From Candidatus Thorarchaeota archaeon SMTZ1-83 (GTDB taxonomy: Archaea; Asgardarchaeota; Thorarchaeia; Thorarchaeales; Thorarchaeaceae), in contig LRSK01000264.1 in NCBI GenBank assembly GCA_001563325.1, positions 1 through 9,521 of the forward strand: a stretch of DNA of 9,521 bases. Reading direction: 5' to 3'. The stretch's first letter is position 1, and the number at the start of each line of letters is the position of its first letter. A program made the translations under genes and the position numbers. Positions 1-6,900 of the stretch are shown piece after piece. The notes under the pieces are model-generated. The model had not been told where the DNA came from. It was given only the letters and a program-made list of their open reading frames with translations, and searched no databases.

Positions 1-442
1 AGTGTCAACTCACGTTCCATTTGGCTACTTCACAGGCGCATTGCCAAGTGGAAGAATGCCCACCACCCCTTTGAGCAACGGCGTATCACCGGCGGCTGGG
101 TTCAATTCACGCGGACTGACTGCGACTCTAAGATCTGTGACAAAGGTGGATTACACGCTGTATCCAAATGGAATCGCACTCACTCTTGCTGTAGACCCTG
201 GTTTTGTCAGCGGCCATGAAGGTCTGGAGCCTTTGGTGTCCCTTCTAAGGTCCTACGTAGAACTCGGAGGCATGCAGATCCAGTTCAATATGATGGACTC
301 AGAACAGCTCATAGAGGCCCAATCGAATCCAGAAGTATTCAAGAATCTCCTTGTTAGAGTGGCCGGATACAGTGCGTATTTCGTGAGTCTTTCTGAAGAT
401 GTGCAGAACGAGGTCATCGCCAGATTCCAGAGGGCGAGTTGA
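1..442 (+). CDS. Glycyl radical enzyme (pyruvate formate-lyase family), C-terminal part
   Basis: Seen: the frame is open to the left window edge, so only the C-terminal 146 residues are present; the GTG at nt 2 is simply the first such codon in the window, not a credible start. Near the C-terminus is VRVAGYSAYF (residues 118-127), the glycyl-radical loop, with the presumed radical Gly at residue 122 (GGA, nt 365-367). Upstream, PLSNGVSP (23-30) and LGGMQIQFN (88-96) are typical of the last barrel strands and radical domain of this superfamily. Known: these enzymes use a glycyl radical, installed by a radical-SAM activase, for anaerobic C-C, C-O or C-N bond chemistry. The catalytic Cys loop lies outside the window, so the subtype (pyruvate formate-lyase, diol/glycerol dehydratase, decarboxylase, alkylsuccinate synthase) cannot be decided. 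No activase gene is visible here. It converges on the kinase gene with a 12-nt gap. Confidence 0.92.
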   Translation, partial: VSTHVPFGYFTGALPSGRMPTTPLSNGVSPAAGFNSRGLTATLRSVTKVDYTLYPNGIALTLAVDPGFVSGHEGLEPLVSLLRSYVELGGMQIQFNMMDSEQLIEAQSNPEVFKNLLVRVAGYSAYFVSLSEDVQNEVIARFQRAS

Positions 443-454
443 CCGGTGCGGGAT

Positions 455-2725
455 TCACGGTTCCTCAGGTTTCTTCACGTGAGCTGGGAGTGTCACGACA
501 AACATAGTCCCCTTTGAGTAGTCCTCAGGGATTCTATCTTCTACAACCACCGTCCCACCGTAAGTTTCGGCTAGTGCATATACTACCGAGAGCCCCAGGC
601 CCGAGCCTTCTGCACCTCTCATGAATCGACGGAAGAGTTCCTGTTTCTGTTCTGGCTTGATACCTCTTCCGTAATCCACTACCCTTGTTTCCCAAGCCGA
701 CATGTTCCTTAGTTCAACCGTGTTGATATGAACTTCAATCCGTTTGAGGTCAGGCGAATACATCACAGAGTTCTTGAAGAGATTATAGAACAAGTCTACG
801 AGGAGTCCATTTGCAGCAACATAGCAAGTTTCTTCTTCCTTGTCGACTGAGAACTCTACTGTTTCATCTGGTTTCTCCATCATCAGCTGCCCGAATGCCT
901 GCTCAATTGATAGTACGAGATCGACGGGTTCCAGTGGTAACTCTTCTTCGCTGTCAGCAAAACCCATTCCCCTAACGTTCTTTGTCAGCTGGTCGGCGCG
1001 TCTTAGACAAGACCTTGCATCTTCCAGTGCATCCTCCCGTACTTGCCGGGGAATATCTTCGATGTCAAGAATCCCCAATGCGAGAGCCAAAGCTTGGTGG
1101 AGGTTGGACACGTCATGGGCAAGGACGTCACTGAGTAGTGTTGCTTTCCTTCTGGATTGCTCAGCTCGGAACATCTCCTGAAGGTAGAGTGTACCTATCA
1201 GAACAGGCCCTAGCAATAGACCGATGAGAAGGAAGCCCTCAGCAGCCCACCAACCCGCAACCCAGTCATCGAAGTTGCCCTTCAGCACATTGGGTACAAT
1301 CCAGACCGAGAGCAAACCAGCGGCAAGTACTTCGATTGTTCTCCAACTTCGTGATTTCTTTGCTAGTAGGACTGTTAGATATGTGACTGCAAACATAGCC
1401 ACAAAGTTGATACTCAGAAGAACCATCCTCCCTAACGGGCTATCCACTAGTGCCGGAGTCCCACCCAAGATGAGATCCTTCAGAAGCTCACCACCCACCA
1501 ACATAGAAGCAACAAAGGCCAATCGAGTAAGTATCCAATACGAGGGCCTTGCCATGGCTTCTTGGTGAAGCCGTTTCTGGGCCCATTGAATGCTTCTAGC
1601 GAGAGTTATGATTGAGGCTATGCTCCCTGTGATGTAGGGCACGAGCGACTCACCGAACAGAAGAACCCCATCAACTCTCCAAACCAATACGATGTAGCCT
1701 TCTACGAAGGCCCAACATAGGAACAGGAGAATCATCGGGTAATGTACCCAAGCAGGTTTCCGCTTGCTGTATTCATAGACCAAGTACGCCATTATACTTG
1801 AGAGGAAAGCGGCCCCTGCGTGTGATATGAGATATGCGCTCAAATCAACCGCATAGAACCCGGGAACCAATGAAACTGCGGCTATGCTAACCATGAACGG
1901 CACAAAGGCCAAGAGGCTGAAGAGCCCAGGGACTCCAAACGAGGTTTCATAGTCCATTCCAAGCGCCATAAGCCTCGGAGTAGCAACTGCAAATGTGATA
2001 GCGAGAAATGCAACTGACTGAAACACCATGGCGAGCGCCCACAGTTCGGTAGGGCCAAAGAGGGCGGCCACCGCCGGAACCGTTGCCTCGATGAAGAGCA
2101 GAAAGGCTATGACGTAGAGGGAAGTTTCACGATTCCCTGTCTTGAAGGGTGGTCTGATTCTGATCCATCCAGCCAATAGCAGGCTTGCGACTGCAATTAC
2201 TCCCCCAACGACGCCTACAATCTGTACTTGGACATCTTGGAGTTGTGGGAAGAGGGCGAAATTGATGAGTCCATCAACTGACAAGACGAGCAGTACAATC
2301 AGGACAACGCGCCCTGTTGTTGTCTTGCTAGAAGGGCTACGCCTATGGCGAAGAACCGCGATAAGTAGCAGCACCCCAAGCAAAGTTATCTCAAGAGTAT
2401 CAAGAGCAATGGCACGAACAGTAACATCGACTAGGGGTGGGGTCTGTGTGAAAGATATGTTGATTGCAGCACCCAAATGAATGGTTGCGCGTGAAACAAG
2501 CGCCGCGAAGACAACACTCTCACAAAGATGGAGCTCGTTTCGAATGTCTACATACACCCACGCGGCGGCGATTGTTGCCAGAAGTGCCAAGAGTGAATGA
2601 AGTGCCACATCCGTTGAGAGGGAATTCCACGCCGGAAGGACTGGTACGTACATCAGAATGGCTAGAACCAGTCCCGCAAACAGGCCTATGGTACCATCGC
2701 GCCTAAGCGATCTTGCCTCTTCCAA
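455..2725 (-). CDS. Multi-pass membrane sensor histidine kinase
   Basis: A 756-aa protein. Residues about 12-516 are very hydrophobic, with roughly 16 predicted transmembrane helices (for example about 12-31, 40-60, 105-125, 202-222, 266-287, 396-416, 432-453, 496-516) and no sizeable soluble sensor domain, PAS or HAMP that I can see. The kinase core follows: H-box LAHDVSN with phosphoacceptor His537 and a DxxN motif (538-541) of the kind used by bifunctional kinase/phosphatases; N-box FYNLFKNS with Asn648/Asn652; G1 box VVDYGRGI with Asp684; F-box ELFRRF (696-701); G2 box GSGLGLS (707-713); and a final KGT near 738-740. All ATP-binding boxes look intact, so it should be active. The start is TTG at 2725: an in-frame TGA lies immediately upstream, and the next in-frame ATG (codon 25) would destroy the first membrane helix. 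No response regulator is adjacent, so the signal and partner are unknown. It probably has its own promoter in the 193-nt region upstream. Confidence 0.9.
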   Translation of the reverse strand: MEEARSLRRDGTIGLFAGLVLAILMYVPVLPAWNSLSTDVALHSLLALLATIAAAWVYVDIRNELHLCESVVFAALVSRATIHLGAAINISFTQTPPLVDVTVRAIALDTLEITLLGVLLLIAVLRHRRSPSSKTTTGRVVLIVLLVLSVDGLINFALFPQLQDVQVQIVGVVGGVIAVASLLLAGWIRIRPPFKTGNRETSLYVIAFLLFIEATVPAVAALFGPTELWALAMVFQSVAFLAITFAVATPRLMALGMDYETSFGVPGLFSLLAFVPFMVSIAAVSLVPGFYAVDLSAYLISHAGAAFLSSIMAYLVYEYSKRKPAWVHYPMILLFLCWAFVEGYIVLVWRVDGVLLFGESLVPYITGSIASIITLARSIQWAQKRLHQEAMARPSYWILTRLAFVASMLVGGELLKDLILGGTPALVDSPLGRMVLLSINFVAMFAVTYLTVLLAKKSRSWRTIEVLAAGLLSVWIVPNVLKGNFDDWVAGWWAAEGFLLIGLLLGPVLIGTLYLQEMFRAEQSRRKATLLSDVLAHDVSNLHQALALALGILDIEDIPRQVREDALEDARSCLRRADQLTKNVRGMGFADSEEELPLEPVDLVLSIEQAFGQLMMEKPDETVEFSVDKEEETCYVAANGLLVDLFYNLFKNSVMYSPDLKRIEVHINTVELRNMSAWETRVVDYGRGIKPEQKQELFRRFMRGAEGSGLGLSVVYALAETYGGTVVVEDRIPEDYSKGTMFVVTLPAHVKKPEEP

Positions 2726-2794
2726 TCAAATACGCCGTCCTGTCTGGCAGTCATCATCAGTGAACGCCGCCCAAGCTAGTTGCGGCTCTTGCTA

Positions 2795-2814
2795 GAAACC
2801 ACTCCTGTGGTTTC
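2795..2814. repeat. Perfect 8-bp inverted repeat in kinase leader
   Basis: GAAACCAC and GTGGTTTC are perfect inverse complements separated by 4 nt (TCCT on the + strand, AGGA on the minus strand). The repeat sits about 70 nt upstream of the kinase start and about 35 nt downstream of the TATA-like element, near the expected transcription start. No T-run follows on either strand, so an ordinary intrinsic terminator is unlikely. It could be an operator for a dimeric repressor or a short hairpin in the kinase 5' leader. The repeat is seen directly; the function is inferred. Confidence 0.5.
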
Positions 2815-2848
2815 AGAGTCAAACCCTCTTGAGCTTTCTAAGCCACTA

Positions 2849-2856
2849 TTATTAAG
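2849..2856 (-). promoter_or_regulatory. TATA-like box of the histidine kinase gene
   Basis: Read on the minus strand this is CTTAATAA within TATTCTTAATAATAG, the most AT-rich point in the 193 nt between the toroid gene and the kinase gene. It resembles the archaeal TATA consensus. Transcription would be expected to start about 25 nt downstream, near 2825-2830, leaving a leader of about 100 nt. The upstream BRE is not convincing. Assignment by eye only. Confidence 0.35.
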
Positions 2857-2918
2857 AATATCCCGACTGCAATAAGATCGAATTTGCACTCTGCAGGGCC
2901 TTAACGATGATTACGGGT

Positions 2919-3956
2919 CTAAAACCTCTTCCCTCTTCTAGGATAGGAAACATACGAGCTTCTTGGTTCTAGGCTCAACCAGTCTGAGGATTCATCCAGT
3001 GATGATAGAGAGCGCAGCAGGTCGAATGTCACCCACCGTGACGCCTCGGGACGCGGCGTGTAGTCCCATAGTCCGAATGGCCCCTGAAACTCCTTCAGCC
3101 ATCTCACTAGGTCATTCACGCGCTTGTCTTTCCTATTCGCACCGATCTTGGTGCATAAGTCCAGAACAAGACCCGGGTCAAACTTGGCATGATATGTGAA
3201 GTTTCCTCGGTGAGGTTCAATCCCAATAATGCGAGCCACATTGAAGCCCAGGTGTCTTCTGTCTCTTGTTTCTCTGGCAAGAAGTAGTTCCAGAGCTCGC
3301 TTCGCAGCCTCACCTTTCCGATGTCTTGGATGCATAGACAGACACTGTAGAGCCAGTGTTGAGTTGGTTCTGCATCCCCACTCTGAGTGAGGCATTCGCC
3401 TGTATCCCGCACGGTAGCCGTAGACCTTCCCAATCTTGCCAGTCGGCCAAGCACCGTCTTCTAGCCGCTGATCTAATAGCCACTCGTAGGCGACTTCTGC
3501 CCTCTTATCTTGAGCATGCCCCGATGAAGCAATCCCCAGAAGTGGAATAGCAGTCTGTAGTGGCATCATTGTATAGACTCCACCTTCTAGACTCTGAGCA
3601 TCATAGTCCTTGGGAATCGACCACGAACCATCTTTCCTCTGTCTGGAGAAGATGAAATCCACGCCTCGCATTATCGCAGGGTGGTCTTTTGGCAGACCGA
3701 AGTAGCCGAGTCTTTGAAGCGCAAAAGAAGTTGCCCTGATTCTGTCCTTGGACATTGTGCCTTCAGCTTCAAGGCTGCTCCAAGATCCGTTCTTAGCCTG
3801 CCTCTCAAGAAGGTTCAGGATGAGGGGGTCTTCCTCCATGAGTTTCTCTAGCTCGAGGACCTCCCTATCGGTGTCAGGGCGATGGAGCAGGTCTCTTATC
3901 ACAAGCCTTCGCAGAACGGGAGACCTGTCGGCAAGCAACAGGGGAACCCAAGTCAT
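2919..3956 (-). CDS. Alpha-alpha toroid (terpene cyclase/prenyltransferase-fold) repeat protein
   Basis: A 345-aa soluble protein with no signal peptide. Four QW-like repeats are visible: ERQAKNGSW (51-59), SRQRKDGSW (104-112), DQRLEDGAW (162-170) and KEFQGPFGLW (288-297). These mark the helical toroid fold of squalene/terpene cyclases and protein prenyltransferases. I see neither the DxDD acid motif of squalene cyclases nor the Asp/Cys/His zinc set of prenyltransferase beta subunits, so classical catalysis is unlikely. The opening, WVPLLLADRSPVLRRLVIRDLL (3-24), resembles a family of about 300-350 aa proteins in archaea and Chloroflexi that databases often label, misleadingly, 'nitrogen fixation protein NifH'. 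Their function is not established. The ATG overlaps the uvrA-like stop as ATGA and has a GGAGG site 7 nt upstream, so translation should be coupled. It is the last gene of the operon. A protein- or lipid-binding partner role is possible. Confidence 0.82.
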   Translation of the reverse strand: MTWVPLLLADRSPVLRRLVIRDLLHRPDTDREVLELEKLMEEDPLILNLLERQAKNGSWSSLEAEGTMSKDRIRATSFALQRLGYFGLPKDHPAIMRGVDFIFSRQRKDGSWSIPKDYDAQSLEGGVYTMMPLQTAIPLLGIASSGHAQDKRAEVAYEWLLDQRLEDGAWPTGKIGKVYGYRAGYRRMPHSEWGCRTNSTLALQCLSMHPRHRKGEAAKRALELLLARETRDRRHLGFNVARIIGIEPHRGNFTYHAKFDPGLVLDLCTKIGANRKDKRVNDLVRWLKEFQGPFGLWDYTPRPEASRWVTFDLLRSLSSLDESSDWLSLEPRSSYVSYPRRGKRF

Positions 3957-6900
3957 GATGACGCCTCCAGAATCTCTCTGATGTACACACTGGTCGGAGT
4001 ATCCGATTCTGCAAGTTGCTCCGGTGTGCCTACTCCAACAACTCGACCCCCGTCTGGGCCACCGCCGGGGCCAAGCTCAATCAAGAAGTCGCATGCCGCC
4101 AGAACGTTGGGGTGATGCTCAACTACCATGACGCTGTTTCCTTTACCCACCAACTTGTGCAAAACCTCAATCAGCCTTTCAACATCTTCAAGGTGCTGAC
4201 CTACAGTTGGCTCGTCGATTATGAAGAGAGTCCCCTGTTCTCTTCCCTTGGAAAACTCCTGAGCAATCTTCAGTCTCTGCATCTCTCCTCCTGACAGAGT
4301 CACACTAGGCTGACGCAGCGCTAGATAGCCCAAACCGACCTCAAGCGCAGGCGCGATTCTTCTTGATATTCTCCCATCGTCCTTGAACATCTCGTGGAGC
4401 TCTGCAAGAGTGAGTCGGTTCAGTTCTGGAAGAGCGATTCCATTGATACGAACATCCCATGCTTCAGGAGAGCGTCCTGTTCCAAGACAGGCTTCACATG
4501 TTTCGTAGACATTCGGAAGGAATCCCATCTCAATCTTGGTCCTTCCGCGACCTTCACAAACTGAACAATGCTTGGAGAGGGATTCATAGTCCAGTCCAAG
4601 TGCCTTTGCATCTTCGCTCTCTGCATAGGACTGAGTGAGAGGTTTGAATAGACGAAGTGCATGTCCTGGGTTCCGAATGCCCTTTCGACCTTGGTCGAGA
4701 ATGACAGTCCTTCTTGGTCGACCTTGGATTGAGTCGTGTGCACCGGGATGAATTGGCTCGTAGGAAACACTAGTTGTGAACTTCTTTGGAGCTAGCTCGC
4801 GACCGATTGTATCAAGGAACAATGTGCTCTTTCCAGATCCTGAAACTCCACATACGCCTGTGAGTACACCTAGCGGGATGTCTATTGTCAAGTTCTGAAG
4901 ATTGTTCTCTCTTGCCCCCCTGATGGTCATCCAAGCGATAGGACTCCTACGCTCCCTAATCCCTTTGGTCCTCTTGTCGCCGCGTAACCATCTCCCAGTG
5001 ATTGTGTTGCTCTTCATCACTTCCGAGGGCGCACCCTGGGCCACGAGCTCTCCGCCCAAGGTACCCGACCCAGGTCCCATGTCGGCAATCTCGTCAGCCG
5101 CTCTTATTATCACAGGATCATGTTCCACCACAATCACTGTGTTGCCTTCATCTCGAAGCTCAGTCAAAGCATCAACAAGTGCTTCCACTTCTGATGGATG
5201 CATACCTCGCGTTGGTTCATCGAGGATCACGGTCAATGACGTAAGTCCGCTCCCAAGCAAAGATGACAGTATAATCCTCTGAGCTTCTCCAGCTGAGAGT
5301 GTCGAAGCCTCGCGGTCCAGATGGATGTATGTCAGCCCAACTTTCTCAAGGAAACTGAGTCGTTTCATGATCTTGCTTAGAATCCTTCTGGCAAGTTCGT
5401 CCCTCTTTCTGAGTTTCAACCTCTCAAGCACTCTCTTTAGCTTGGAGATCGGAAGCATATTGTACTCATGGATGTTATATCCAAGCAGAGTGATCGCGAC
5501 AAAATCAGGACGTAGACCTGACCCCGCACATCCGCCGCATGTTTCTCTCACAGTGTAGGTTCCACCAACATCCCAGTCACCGACCCATCTATAGAAGCCC
5601 GCCCATCGGCTCTTCGTGTTTACCTCCACTCTCTCTCCTCGTTTGGTCCCCAGGTATGTTATATCCAAAGGTTCAGGGTCTCCGTACAAGAAAGCATGCT
5701 GCGCATCAGAAGACATACTCTGCCATGGCGTAGACTTTGGGTCGAACCCATGTTTTTCACCTAAGGCATTGAGAGCGCCCGCTGCCACGCTTGTGGGCGT
5801 GCAGAAGTAGCCCCTTGGGAAGTAGCCTGGAGAGTACATGGCTCCAGCGCAGATTGGCTTTTCTGGATTAGCGATGAGCTTCTCAGGAACTGGTTTCTGG
5901 ATGTGCCCTACGCCACTGCATTCCTCACAGGCTGACGTATATGTTCTCCGAGAGAAGTCCCTCGGGCTACGTAGCGGCATCTTCTTGTCGCACGTTGGAC
6001 AGACCCACGAATCTCTTCGTTGCATGGCTGTTTGACAGTTCGGACAACGATGCTCTCCCAGGAGGGAGAAGAGAGCGGCCAAATGATTTGAAATCTCTGT
6101 GACGACACCAACGGTCGTTCTCACTGCATACACGGACCAATATCCTGCGCCACGGCGACGCCTTGATGTTATCGCAACAGAGACCCCCAGCCCGCTCACC
6201 GAATCCACAGGCGCCTTTGGTCCTTCATGTATGCCCTGGCGCTCATACATGGATAGCGACTCGAAGAATCTTCTCTCGGCCTCGGCCTGAAGGACATCGC
6301 GAACAAGCGAACTCTTTCCAGACCCTGACGGACCGGTTACGACAGTGATCTTAGATTTCGGGATATCGATGTCAACTGACTTGAGATTGTTAGCAGTGGC
6401 GTTATGAATTGATATATGGTCAGTACCCCTGTGTGGTGTTTCACTAGGGCCTGTCCGCGGGGCTACTTCGGCGTCCTCCTTCAGAGCGAGGCCAGTGAGC
6501 GAAAAATCTGTACTGACTAGCCCCTCTGGCGGACCGGCATAGACTATCTCTCCTCCTTTGGGGCCTGCTCCAGGTCCAAGATCTATAATCCAGTCTGCAG
6601 AACGGATGATGTCAGTGTTGTGCTCCACAACCACGATCGTTGCGCCAGTTTCCACCAGCGTGTCCAAAACGCTGAGAAGTCCATGAAGGTCTGCTGCGTG
6701 AAGTCCTGTGGAGGGTTCGTCTAGAATAAGGATCTTGTCTGACAGTGCCTTCTTACCTAGAAACTTGGCTAGCTTCACCCTTTGTGCCTCTCCACCAGAA
6801 AGGTTGGGAGAAGGCTGGCCAAGTCTAAGATATGACAATCCTATGGTTACCAAAGCATCCAGGATTCGCTTCGCAGCGTTCCTCTTGCTATCCGGCAGTC

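Noticed and set aside
2..4. GTG at the left edge as a true start of a small 146-aa protein
   Set aside because: The frame is open to the edge and the protein is clearly the C-terminal part of a glycyl radical enzyme that is normally about 750-850 aa.
840..2706. Several + strand open frames opposite the histidine kinase
   Set aside because: They are antisense shadows with Ser/Thr/Arg-rich compositions and no domain; the minus-strand kinase motifs account for this region.
2862..2898. Imperfect hairpin between the toroid stop and the kinase TATA-like box (CCC/GGG and TGCAA/TTGCA arms)
   Set aside because: The arms are short and interrupted and no T-run follows, so I would not call it a terminator or riboswitch.
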